Origin: UBA1038 sp964480995
Lineage (GTDB): Bacteria; Bacillota; Clostridia; Christensenellales; Aristaeellaceae
Direction: 5' to 3'
DNA length: 19,891 nt
Assembly: GCA_964480995.1 (NCBI GenBank)
Contig: CAYZRZ010000022.1
Location: forward strand, 1-19,891
Part shown: piece by piece, positions 1 through 7,119 of the stretch
Numbering within the stretch: the stretch's first letter is position 1
How the letters are laid out: each line of letters begins with the position of its first letter
Translations under genes and position numbers: made by a program
The notes under the pieces: model-generated
The model's input: only the letters and a program-made list of their open reading frames with translations
What the model was told of the DNA's origin: nothing
Databases searched by the model: none

Positions 1-541
1 CCGCCATCACCATGCGCCCGCGGGCGTAGATGATCTCAATGTTCTCCTTGCTGCGCACCGCCTGCAGGTCGCTGGACAGGTCCTCCGCCCCCAGGAAGAT
101 AGCCTTCACGCGGGGGTCAGCTGTCGCGATCCCATAGGCGTTCTCCACGCCGATCGCCGTCTCGATCAATGGCAGCAGGCCGACCGTGCCCTCCGGCATG
201 CCATGATCGCGTTCCGCCTCCGCCATCATGGCGGAAATGAGCTCGATGTCCTTTGCGTCCGATACCTTGGTGGGCATCAGCATGGCAGGCTTCAGGGGGA
301 CGATCGCCCGGATATCCTCCAGGGTATAACCGCTGCCCAGCGGGTTGATGCGTATGATGATCTCGCATCCGGCGTAATCCAAGGAAGTCAGAGCCCCGCG
401 CACCAGAACGCGCGCCGCGTCCTTCTCGCCGGGGGCGACAGCGTCCTCCAGATCCAAGATCAGCGCGTCCGCGCCGTAGATGTCCGCGTTGAGCAGCATG
501 CCGGGGTTGTTGCCCGGCACAAACAGCATCGTCCTTCTCAC
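1..541 (-). CDS. citE: Citrate lyase beta subunit (citryl-CoA/citramalyl-CoA lyase), partial
   Basis: This is the N-terminal ~180 residues of the CitE subunit; the 3' part lies beyond the left edge (the family is usually about 290 residues). CitE cleaves the thioester-bound citryl (or citramalyl) group to acetyl-ACP plus oxaloacetate (or pyruvate). The visible protein starts VRRTMLFVPGNNP, the typical CitE opening. It carries LILDLEDAVAP (metal/substrate region), IIRINPLGSG with the substrate-binding Arg, LLPLIET with the metal-binding Glu, and FLGAEDLSSDL with the metal-binding Asp region. I chose the GTG at 541-539 because it overlaps the citD stop (GTGA) and gives the conserved RRTMLFVPGN start; the ATG at 529 would remove it. 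It is last in view of a minus-strand operon, and citF would be expected next. Citrate versus citramalate specificity cannot be told from this fragment. Confidence 0.93.
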   Translation of the reverse strand, partial: MRRTMLFVPGNNPGMLLNADIYGADALILDLEDAVAPGEKDAARVLVRGALTSLDYAGCEIIIRINPLGSGYTLEDIRAIVPLKPAMLMPTKVSDAKDIELISAMMAEAERDHGMPEGTVGLLPLIETAIGVENAYGIATADPRVKAIFLGAEDLSSDLQAVRSKENIEIIYARGRMVMA

Positions 542-810
542 GCTTCTTCCCCCTTCGCGCGCAGCAGCGCCGTCTCCACCCTTGCCCTGATGGTGCAGTC
601 CACGGCGCCCCGGTCATCCAGCTCGATCAAGGCCCCATCGGCGCCCAGCGCCTGCGCCGTCTCACGCGCCACGCGCTCGATCTGCGCGCCGAATTGATAG
701 GCCACGATGGATTTCACCCGCACCTCAAGCCCCCGGGGCGCGGGCGACACATAGACCATGACATCATTGGATTCCATGGTGCCGGCCATCGCCTTTTTCG
801 CCACATTCAT
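538..810 (-). CDS. citD: Citrate lyase acyl carrier protein (gamma subunit)
   Basis: This 90-residue protein is the acyl carrier subunit of citrate (or citramalate) lyase. It carries the 2'-(5''-triphosphoribosyl)-3'-dephospho-CoA arm that holds the acetyl and citryl groups. The motif AGTMESNDVMVYVSP places the modified serine at Ser14, the position known in Klebsiella CitD. The C-terminal part (QFGAQIERVARE, then GALIELDDRGAVDCTIRARVE) also matches the family, and the length is normal. The start at 810 is preferred over an in-frame ATG at 828 because AAGGAGG sits about 7 bases before 810, inside the longer version. The gene overlaps citE by 4 bases (GTGA), suggesting translational coupling. 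No citC, citX or citG gene for prosthetic-group synthesis is in view. Confidence 0.93.
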   Translation of the reverse strand: MNVAKKAMAGTMESNDVMVYVSPAPRGLEVRVKSIVAYQFGAQIERVARETAQALGADGALIELDDRGAVDCTIRARVETALLRAKGEEA

Positions 811-837
811 CGCCCTGTCCTCCTTCATGAATTGATA

Positions 838-1446
838 TCACTTCCGCTTTGTTTCTTCCATATCAATTTCGACATCCCTGGGCCGCAGCCGCAGGGACAG
901 CTGCTGCGCGATCCCCGGCAGCAGCCCGTAAGCCGCCGCCAGGGTGCCGATGTTCATCGAGGCCTCCCTGTCCCTCAGCGGTACATAGCTCAGATCGTTC
1001 TCCCCTTCTTTTTTGGGCAGCAGTTTGTGAAGGTACTCAAGCGTGTAGGCCTCGCGGTTTTCCTCCGTCCCCGCGCAGACAATGGCCTTCTTTCGTTCCT
1101 GTATCGCCTGATATCGCCGGATAAACCCAAGCGCGCCGATCGCGAATGCCCCGGCCCCCGGAAAACGAAAATCAAAACCCAGTGAAGATGCCGGGATGAA
1201 AAACATCGCCAGCCCCGCCAAAGCAATGCCGCCAAACATCATAGCAGCCTTGCGGATCTCTTCCTTAGGCTCGGCCAGCCTGCCGATATACTGATCCAGG
1301 CAGGCATGGCAGAGTCCGGCTTCCATTTCCTGCCCCAACGCCTGAACGCGCTTCTCCCCGTCCAGGCCGCGCACCCGCAGCGTCAGCACCTCCTGGAGAG
1401 GCAATACAACATCCGCCTTGCCGGCGCAGCCCTTGCATTCAGCCAT
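838..1446 (-). CDS. Unknown membrane protein with two CxxC motifs
   Basis: I do not recognise this 202-residue protein. It opens MAECKGCAGKADVVLPL, with a CxxC at residues 4-7 and a second pair, CHAC, at about 47-50. Together these could bind zinc or form a rubredoxin-like knuckle. Two hydrophobic stretches follow (about 68-86 and 95-108), consistent with a two-helix membrane anchor. The C-terminal half is charged, with LEYLHKLLPKKEGEND and a final EIDMEETKRK. A clear ribosome binding site (AAGGAGATACGA) precedes the ATG. The gene lies 18 bases after the AEC carrier gene and 27 bases before citD, so it is cotranscribed with the hydroxy-acid genes. Its role could be in lyase assembly, transport or sensing; nothing in the sequence decides this. 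Confidence 0.75.
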   Translation of the reverse strand: MAECKGCAGKADVVLPLQEVLTLRVRGLDGEKRVQALGQEMEAGLCHACLDQYIGRLAEPKEEIRKAAMMFGGIALAGLAMFFIPASSLGFDFRFPGAGAFAIGALGFIRRYQAIQERKKAIVCAGTEENREAYTLEYLHKLLPKKEGENDLSYVPLRDREASMNIGTLAAAYGLLPGIAQQLSLRLRPRDVEIDMEETKRK

Positions 1447-1464
1447 TCGTATCTCCTTGTCCGT

Positions 1465-2400
1465 TCAAATCCACCCCAGGGACGAGAGGGAAAACACCCA
1501 TAAAAACACCGTCAGGATGGAGACCGCCGTACTGACCGCCACGATCTGCCCGGCCAGCACCCCGTCGGCCCCCAGTTCCTTGGCCATCACATAGCTGGAA
1601 ACAGCTGTGGGCACCGCTGTCATGGCCATGGCCGTGGTCACGGCGATCTTGTCAAAGCCCAGCGCCTTCACGGTGAGCACTGTCAGCAGGGGCACCGCTA
1701 CCAGCTTCAGCAGGCAGACGATCAGCAGCTCCTTTTTGTATTTTACAGTATCCGAGAAGCGCATGTCAGCCCCCAGCATGACAAGCGCCAGCGGTGTCAC
1801 CAGCCCCGCGATGCCGGACACAACCTGCTCCACGTAGCCGGGCAGCCGCAGGCCGGTCAGCCGCACGAAAGCACCCGCCAGGGTACCGATGATGATGGGA
1901 TTTTTGAGAATGCTCAGCAGCAGCCGGCCTGACTTCAACTTCCCGCCGCGCAGGCTTTCCAGGATGATGACGCACAGTATGTTGTAAAAAGGCACAACCA
2001 CAGCAATCCCCAGCGATACCAGCCCCGTATTCTCCCTGCCCGCGATGGTGGTCACCACCGGCAGGGCGAAGAGGATGGAGTTGCCCCGTATGACGCCCTG
2101 CATCATGCTGCCCTGCACGGGCTTTGACGCGGTATACCGGGGGATAAAGACGATGAGCAGCGCCGTCACCAGAACCACCATGCCGGCGATCACCGCGAGG
2201 AAGGGGCCGTTCATCGCGGAGGCGATATCCACCCCGTACACATTATTAAACAGCACGAAGGGAAAACAGAAGCTGTAGATGATCTTGTTCATCTGCGCGA
2301 CCGTCCCTTCGGACAGCTTGTTCAGGCGCCTGAGGCCAAAGCCCGCCGCCATGTAGAAAAACATGGGGAAGACCGTGGAAAAGGCAAGCAGAAAGCTCAT
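1465..2400 (-). CDS. AEC-family (auxin efflux carrier-like) permease
   Basis: This 311-residue integral membrane protein has about ten hydrophobic segments and no signal peptide. Its N-terminus (FLLAFSTVFPMFFYMAAGFGLRR), the central MLGADMRFSDTVKYKKELL segment and the C-terminal VPTAVSSYVMAKELGADG are typical of the AEC family (Mem_trans), in which bacterial members carry malate, malonate or related organic acids. The ATG directly abuts the stop codon of the LeuD-like gene (TAG-ATG), with GGAGG inside the end of that gene as ribosome binding site, so translation is likely coupled. Because the operon already encodes a 2HCT transporter, this carrier probably moves a second acid, either a product or an alternative substrate. 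Direction and substrate are inference. Confidence 0.85.
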   Translation of the reverse strand: MSFLLAFSTVFPMFFYMAAGFGLRRLNKLSEGTVAQMNKIIYSFCFPFVLFNNVYGVDIASAMNGPFLAVIAGMVVLVTALLIVFIPRYTASKPVQGSMMQGVIRGNSILFALPVVTTIAGRENTGLVSLGIAVVVPFYNILCVIILESLRGGKLKSGRLLLSILKNPIIIGTLAGAFVRLTGLRLPGYVEQVVSGIAGLVTPLALVMLGADMRFSDTVKYKKELLIVCLLKLVAVPLLTVLTVKALGFDKIAVTTAMAMTAVPTAVSSYVMAKELGADGVLAGQIVAVSTAVSILTVFLWVFSLSSLGWI

Positions 2401-2907
2401 CTAGCGATTCGCCTCCGCCTGAAGCATCAAGGGTTTGATGCCTCCGAAGTCGAGGATGCGCATCGCATACTCGCTGATCGGCTCCACAGGGACGCTGTGA
2501 CCCGTCCCTTTGTTGGCGGCGACGGCGCGGTCCAGATCGATCTCAAGGGTCCCGCCCTGAAGAGCGATCTCATCAAGCCTGGGGCAGACGATCAGGGGCA
2601 GGCCCAGATTGATGGCGTTGCGGTAAAAAATACGCGCGTAGCCCTTAGCGATAACGCAGCCCACGCCTCTGACCTTCAGCGCGATCGCGGCGTTCTCGCG
2701 GCTGCTGCCGCAGCCGAAGTTGCGGCCGGCCGCCACGATATCGCCCTTCTTAAAATCACGCGCGAAGGCAGCGGAAGCCCCCTCCAGGCAATGGGCCGCC
2801 ATCTCCTGATGGTCGGTCAGATCCAGGTACTGGCCGGGGTAGATCTGGTCGGTATCAATGTTATCGCCCAGCACATGCATGGCCCCTGATATAACTCTCT
2901 CAATCAT
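2401..2907 (-). CDS. LeuD-like hydro-lyase small subunit (3-isopropylmalate dehydratase family)
   Basis: This 168-residue protein is the swivel-domain small subunit of an aconitase-superfamily dehydratase. It has GDNIDTDQIYPGQYL (residues 14-28), FGCGSSRENAA (64-74) and ARIFYRNAINLGLPLIVC, all hallmarks of LeuD-type subunits. The substrate-specificity loop after the DTD motif reads YLDL (27-30), unlike the YLRT of methanogen homoaconitases or the YLVM/YLVY type of isopropylmalate isomerases. That argues against assuming leucine biosynthesis. It follows the large-subunit gene by 12 bases and is flanked by citrate-lyase-type and 2-hydroxy-acid transport genes, with no leuA or leuB nearby. Plausible reactions are mesaconate/citramalate, 2,3-dimethylmalate or citrate/isocitrate interconversion; the choice is open. 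Confidence 0.87.
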   Translation of the reverse strand: MIERVISGAMHVLGDNIDTDQIYPGQYLDLTDHQEMAAHCLEGASAAFARDFKKGDIVAAGRNFGCGSSRENAAIALKVRGVGCVIAKGYARIFYRNAINLGLPLIVCPRLDEIALQGGTLEIDLDRAVAANKGTGHSVPVEPISEYAMRILDFGGIKPLMLQAEANR

Positions 2908-2919
2908 CGCTGTGTCCTC

Positions 2920-4170
2920 TCAAAGATAGTCTCTGGGGTCGGTGATCGTCCCTGTCAGGGCGGAGGCGGCCACGGCCGCGGGAGATGCCAGGTAAATCCT
3001 GCCGTTCTTATGCCCCATGCGGCCGGTGAAGTTGCGGTTGGTGGAGGAAATGCAGCTCTCCCCGTCGGCCAGCAAGCCCTCGTGCGTGCCCAGGCAGGCC
3101 GCGCAGCCGGGGCTGACCAGAGCGCAGCCGGCCTCGATCAGGTCGGTGATATAACCCGCCGCGATCGCGTCCTGCAGCACCTTTTTAGAGGCAGGGACGA
3201 CCAGCATGCGCATAGCCGGCGCGATATGCCGGCCTTTCAGGATACGCGCGGCCGCCTCGATATCTTCCAGCCTGCCGCCGGTGCAGCTGCCCAGGAAGGC
3301 CTGCTGCAGGGGCGTGCCCGCATGCTCCGTCAGGTCCGCCACGTTGTCCACGCTGAAGGGCACGGCCACCTGCGGGGCCACAAGGCCCGCGTCAAACACC
3401 AGGTCCTCGCAGTACCCATAGCCCGCATCCGTCTCATAGACGGTGAAGCGCTCGATATGCCGCTGGGCAAGGAAATCCATCGTCACCCGGTCGGGCTGTA
3501 TATAGGTGGCCTTTGCCCCCATTTCGGTGGTCATGTTGCACAGCGCCATGCGCTCGGATACAGAAAGCTCGCCGATCAGGCTGCCTTCAAAGCAAACGCC
3601 GCGGTAGGTGGCAAAGTCAGCGCCCACCCGGCCGATGATATGCAAAATCAGATCCTTGGCGTACACCCCCTTATGAAGGTGGCCGTTTAAGGTAATGCGC
3701 ATGATCTCAGGCACGCGGAACCACAGCTCACCCGTCTTCAGGATGCAGGCCATGTCCGTCGCGCCCACCCCCGTGGAGAAAGCCCCGAAAGCCCCGTGGG
3801 TGGTCGTATGGCTGTCCGTTACCACGATCACGCTGCCGGGGTAGGAATAGCCCTTGTCTGCCATCACCTGGTGGCAGACCCCCTCATTGATCTCCATCAG
3901 GCCGGGGATGCCCTGTTCTCTGGCGAACTCACGGAACTGTTTTTGGTTCTCCGCCTGCCGGATAGTGGAGGCGGGGGCGTAGTGATCCAGAAAGATCAGC
4001 ACGTTTCCGGGGTTTTTAACCTTGACGCCCCCCATCTCCCTGAACGAATACATCGCCTGCGGGTACAGGTCGTTGATGCCCGCGACATCCACCTTGCAGT
4101 TGACGATCTCCCCGGTTCGGACGCTATCCTGCCCCGCGTGAGCGGCCAATATCTTTTCCAAGGCGTGCAT
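2920..4170 (-). CDS. LeuC-like hydro-lyase large subunit ([4Fe-4S], aconitase superfamily)
   Basis: This 416-residue protein is the iron-sulfur large subunit that pairs with the LeuD-like protein encoded just downstream. It has VTDSHTTTHGAFGAFSTGVG (118-136), GSCTGGRLEDIEAAARIL and SPGCAACLGTHEG. These place the three cluster-ligating cysteines at Cys296, Cys356 and Cys359, and SSTNRNFTGRMG (375-386) adds active-site residues. Its length fits the short LeuC/homoaconitase type shared with 2,3-dimethylmalate dehydratase rather than the ~465-residue proteobacterial LeuC. The ribosome binding site AAAGGAG precedes the ATG by 5 bases. It sits between the 2HCT carrier and the lyase genes, so a catabolic hydratase/dehydratase acting on a 2-hydroxy-acid is more likely than leucine synthesis. 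The exact substrate is undetermined. Confidence 0.88.
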   Translation of the reverse strand: MHALEKILAAHAGQDSVRTGEIVNCKVDVAGINDLYPQAMYSFREMGGVKVKNPGNVLIFLDHYAPASTIRQAENQKQFREFAREQGIPGLMEINEGVCHQVMADKGYSYPGSVIVVTDSHTTTHGAFGAFSTGVGATDMACILKTGELWFRVPEIMRITLNGHLHKGVYAKDLILHIIGRVGADFATYRGVCFEGSLIGELSVSERMALCNMTTEMGAKATYIQPDRVTMDFLAQRHIERFTVYETDAGYGYCEDLVFDAGLVAPQVAVPFSVDNVADLTEHAGTPLQQAFLGSCTGGRLEDIEAAARILKGRHIAPAMRMLVVPASKKVLQDAIAAGYITDLIEAGCALVSPGCAACLGTHEGLLADGESCISSTNRNFTGRMGHKNGRIYLASPAAVAASALTGTITDPRDYL

Positions 4171-4205
4171 AGCGACTCCTTTATCTGTCTCTTTTTAACA
4201 ATCAA

Positions 4206-4244
4206 GGCTCCGCCCCTCGGCACACAGGCGCGGGAGGCGGAGCC
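4206..4244 (-). other. Intercistronic hairpin between transporter and dehydratase genes
   Basis: A perfect 9-bp inverted repeat (GGCTCCGCC at 4206-4214, GGCGGAGCC at 4236-4244) with a 21-base loop lies between the 2HCT stop and the LeuC-like start. In the transcribed (minus) direction it is followed by TTGATTGTTAAAAAG, only a weak U-run. It may therefore be a leaky terminator or an RNA-processing/stabilising hairpin that keeps transporter mRNA higher than the distal genes. Confidence 0.55.
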
Positions 4245-4276
4245 GGTTGCATCCTATTGATCGGTTATTACTGGTA

Positions 4277-5611
4277 TTATAGCATACCGCCCAGCACCGA
4301 CAGCATCAGGCTGCCAATGATCAGGATGATGGCGCCGCCCAGGCGGGAGGAGATCTGCGCGAAGGGCATGAGCTCCATACGGTTGGCGGCCGACAGCACG
4401 GCCACGTCGCCGGTGCCGCCCATGTTGGACATGCACAGGCCGGCGGTGATGCCCGCTTCCACGGGATAGAAGCCGACCAGTTTGCCGATGAAGGCAGCGC
4501 CGAAAAACGCGCCGATGACAGTGACCAGGCACAGCACCAGATAGGTCAAGGAGAAGGAATTGATCACGGTGCCAAGGTCAAGGTAACACAGGCCGATGCC
4601 GACCAGCAGGGCGCCCGTCAGGTTCTTCATGATGAACTGGAACCACTGGTAACAGGCGGTCTCAATGTATTCAGGCAGCAGCTTGAAGATCTTGAAGACG
4701 GCCACTGTGATGATCATCCAGGCGTAGGCGTGGATGGTGATGCCGGTGCCCAGGAGACCCCAGCCCTTGGCCACGATGAAACCGAAGGCAAAGAACGCGC
4801 AGGAGACCAACAGGCCGATGCCCATCTTGCCCAGGTCGATCTTTTCGCGGGCAGCCTGCATCTCGGGGCTGATTTCCATCTCTGTGGGATCTACTCCCTT
4901 GGCGATCAGCTGGCCCTTGCCGTTCATCTTGCCCTTAATCAGCTTGACCATCAGGCCGCCCATCACGATGGACAGGGCGTTGCCGATGGCGACGGCAGGG
5001 GTCATGATGGACAGGGCCTCAGCCGCGGTCATGCCGCCGCCGCTTTCAAAGATCTTGGACAGGGGCACAGCGCCCGCGCCCATGCCGCCGCCCATGATGG
5101 GCAGGGCGATCAGCAGCAGCGTCTTCACCACGCCGTAGCCGGTGAGCGCGCCTACGCCTGCCGCCAGAGCGAAGGAGAGGATGAGCGCGCCGAAGATGGC
5201 CGGGAAGTAGCGGGCGGCCGCCTTCACCAGCAGCTTGCGGTTCATGCCCAGGATGGAGCCTGTGATCAGCGCCGCGATGTAGAAATCGAGGAAGGCGCCG
5301 GTGGGCTTGAAGAAGGCATCAACGCTCGTGACCACCGCCTCGGGGAATACGCCGAAGTACTGCAAAAGGCCGGTACCGAAGATGATGACGATGGCGCCGC
5401 CGCCAAGGTAGGTATTCACGATGGGTGTCTTTTCGCCGATTTCCTGCAGCACCGTGCCCAGCGTGATCATCAGCAGGAAGGCGCCTGCCATACCGGTGGG
5501 CAGCACGCCCAGGACAGCCGCCACGATCACGACAAGCGCGATCACCAGGAAGTAGGGCAGGGGCAGCCCGTATAGCTTGTACCCGCCGATTCCGCTCTTT
5601 GCCTCAGACAT
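4277..5611 (-). CDS. 2-hydroxycarboxylate transporter (2HCT family; CitS/CimH/MleP-like)
   Basis: This 444-residue polytopic membrane protein belongs to the 2HCT family, which imports citrate, malate or citramalate by symport with Na+ or H+ or by exchange. It has both family re-entrant-loop motifs: GGGMGAGAVPLSKIFESG in the first half and SNMGGTGDVAVLSAANRM in the second. The second is followed by SSRLGGAII, which contains the conserved substrate-binding arginine. The N-terminus (GYKLYGLPLPYFLVIALVVI) and length are normal. The ribosome binding site is AAAGGAAAC about 10 bases before the ATG. It is the second gene of the operon after the malic enzyme, a pairing seen in citrate and malate fermentation clusters. 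Which 2-hydroxy-acid it prefers cannot be read from the sequence. Confidence 0.92.
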   Translation of the reverse strand: MSEAKSGIGGYKLYGLPLPYFLVIALVVIVAAVLGVLPTGMAGAFLLMITLGTVLQEIGEKTPIVNTYLGGGAIVIIFGTGLLQYFGVFPEAVVTSVDAFFKPTGAFLDFYIAALITGSILGMNRKLLVKAAARYFPAIFGALILSFALAAGVGALTGYGVVKTLLLIALPIMGGGMGAGAVPLSKIFESGGGMTAAEALSIMTPAVAIGNALSIVMGGLMVKLIKGKMNGKGQLIAKGVDPTEMEISPEMQAAREKIDLGKMGIGLLVSCAFFAFGFIVAKGWGLLGTGITIHAYAWMIITVAVFKIFKLLPEYIETACYQWFQFIMKNLTGALLVGIGLCYLDLGTVINSFSLTYLVLCLVTVIGAFFGAAFIGKLVGFYPVEAGITAGLCMSNMGGTGDVAVLSAANRMELMPFAQISSRLGGAIILIIGSLMLSVLGGML

Positions 5612-5680
5612 GTTCTCAGTTTCCTTTCTAACTAATGAAATTTATGCGAACGGGTTGCCCCGCATGCGCCAAAGAGGGGA

Positions 5681-6859
5681 TTACCGGGGCTTTCGGGCGA
5701 TTCCGGCCTTTTCGGCGGCGGAAGCCACTTCTTCCGCTACAGCGTCGGCAACGCGCGGGTCAAAGGCGCCGGGGATGATGAATTCGGGGCCCAGCTCCTT
5801 TTCATCGCACAGGGCGGCGATGGCTTTTGCCGCGGCCAGCTTCATCTCTTCGGTGATATCCCTGGCTTCCACCATCAAAGCGCCTTTGAAGATGCCGGGG
5901 AAAACCAAAACATTGTTGATCTGGTTGGGATAATCGCTGCGGCCGGTGGCGATGATGTAGGCCCCGCCTTCCTTGGCCTCTTCAGGCATGATCTCGGGCG
6001 TGGGGTTGGCCATCGCGAAAACCATGGATTTTTCCGCCATGGTGGAGACCATCTGAGCTGAAACGATGTTAGGCGCGGAGACGCCGATGAATACGTCCTT
6101 GCCCTTGATGATCTCCTTAAGCGGGCCGCGCTGGCCGTGCTTGTTGGTCACCTTGGCCATGGCCGCCTGGGCCGGGTTCATCCATTCCTCGCTCTGTTCC
6201 AAAGCGCCCAGCTTGTCCACCAGCACCAGGTCGCCGGGTCCCATCTGCAATATCAGCTTCGCGATGGAAATGCCCGCGGCGCCCGCGCCGTTGACCACAA
6301 CGCTGATATCTTCCCACTTTTTGCCGGCTACTTTCAGCGCGTTGATCAGACCGGCGACCACCACGATGGCGGTTCCGTGCTGGTCGTCATGAAAGACGGG
6401 AATATCCAGCTCCGCTTTCAGCCGACGCTCGATCTCAAAGCAGCGGGGCGCCGAGATATCCTCCAGGTTGATGCCGCCGAAGGTGGGGGCCAGGTATTTG
6501 ACGGTCTTGATGATTTCCTCTGTATCCTTGGTATCCAGGCAGATGGGGAAGGCATCCACGCCGCCGAAGGTCTTGAACAGGGCGGCCTTGCCCTCCATCA
6601 CGGGCATTGCGGCCTCGGGGCCGATATCACCCAGGCCCAGCACGGCGGTGCCGTCGGACACAACAGCCACGGTGCGCCCTTTGATGGTGTATTTGTATGC
6701 CTCGTGCTTATCCGCGTGGATCTTCCGGCAGGGCTCAGCCACGCCGGGGGTATAGGCAGTGGACAGCTCCTCGCGCGTGGTGATCGGCACCTTGGAAACG
6801 ACCTCCAGCTTGCCCTGATGGCGCGCGCAAAGCTCCAGGCTCAGCTCATTGTAATTCAT
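5681..6859 (-). CDS. NAD(P)-dependent malic enzyme / oxaloacetate decarboxylase
   Basis: This 392-residue cytoplasmic enzyme decarboxylates malate (and usually oxaloacetate) to pyruvate, the last step for the C4 product of citrate lyase. The catalytic Tyr is in AYTPGVAEP (Tyr36) and the catalytic Lys in MEGKAALF (Lys91). Metal ligands lie in NLEDI (Glu133, Asp134) and HDDQHGTA (Asp158, Asp159). The Rossmann motif GAGAAG begins at 191 and ANPTPEI lies in the C-terminal part. The length matches short bacterial malic enzymes, including CitM-type soluble oxaloacetate decarboxylases of citrate fermenters. It is the first gene of the minus-strand operon; GAAGGAGGAAGC precedes the ATG. Whether it works mainly as malic enzyme or as oxaloacetate decarboxylase is not decidable here. 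Confidence 0.93.
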   Translation of the reverse strand: MNYNELSLELCARHQGKLEVVSKVPITTREELSTAYTPGVAEPCRKIHADKHEAYKYTIKGRTVAVVSDGTAVLGLGDIGPEAAMPVMEGKAALFKTFGGVDAFPICLDTKDTEEIIKTVKYLAPTFGGINLEDISAPRCFEIERRLKAELDIPVFHDDQHGTAIVVVAGLINALKVAGKKWEDISVVVNGAGAAGISIAKLILQMGPGDLVLVDKLGALEQSEEWMNPAQAAMAKVTNKHGQRGPLKEIIKGKDVFIGVSAPNIVSAQMVSTMAEKSMVFAMANPTPEIMPEEAKEGGAYIIATGRSDYPNQINNVLVFPGIFKGALMVEARDITEEMKLAAAKAIAALCDEKELGPEFIIPGAFDPRVADAVAEEVASAAEKAGIARKPR

Positions 6860-6981
6860 GCTTCCTCCTTCAATGATATGAATATATTCGACAGGTTATT
6901 ACAATTCATGGCCGCAATTTTCATTCAGCACGCTGACTCAGTGTACGGCAACCTCCATCGTGATATTTACAGGATGTATAT

Positions 6982-7010
6982 ATTTTAAACATTTGCACCT
7001 GTTTTGTCAA
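6982..7010 (-). promoter_or_regulatory. Sigma-A-type promoter of the hydroxy-acid operon
   Basis: On the minus strand TTGACA (7010-7005) and TAAAAT (6987-6982) are separated by exactly 17 bases, a near-consensus housekeeping promoter. It lies upstream of the malic enzyme gene and would give a leader of roughly 115 bases. No riboswitch or clear operator was recognised in that leader. The rest of the 6860-7119 gap holds nothing else I can identify, apart from a hairpin near 7092. Confidence 0.75.
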
Positions 7011-7091
7011 CATTCGCCTGCCTATGGAGTACTCGCGAAAAAGGCAAGAAAAAGGCAAAAGGGACACTTTCATGCCGCCGTTTTATCTGTA

Positions 7092-7116
7092 TTCATTCGT
7101 ATAAGATCAGAATGAA
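7092..7116 (-). terminator. Possible weak terminator after the DUF3048 gene
   Basis: A perfect 7-bp stem (TTCATTC at 7092-7098, GAATGAA at 7110-7116) with an 11-base loop lies 3 bases beyond the stop codon. The downstream U-run is poor, with T-rich stretches only about 40-60 bases further on, so termination efficiency is doubtful. Confidence 0.35.
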
Positions 7117-7119
7117 GTT

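Noticed and set aside
2401..4170. Leucine biosynthesis leuCD
   Set aside because: The subunits match the family, but neighbours are lyase, malic enzyme and hydroxy-acid carriers and no leuA or leuB is present, so the leuCD symbols were not used.
4730..5575. 281-codon open frame on plus, opposite the 2HCT transporter gene
   Set aside because: Composition is rich in His, Gln, Asp and Gly, typical of antisense frames of membrane-protein genes, and no family is recognisable.
6860..6981. Riboswitch in the malic enzyme leader
   Set aside because: About 115 bases of leader are present, but no conserved riboswitch core or terminator/antiterminator pair could be recognised.
6137..6988. 283-codon open frame on plus, opposite the malic enzyme gene
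   Set aside because: It overlaps all catalytic motifs of the malic enzyme on the other strand and extends into its promoter; no domain is recognisable.
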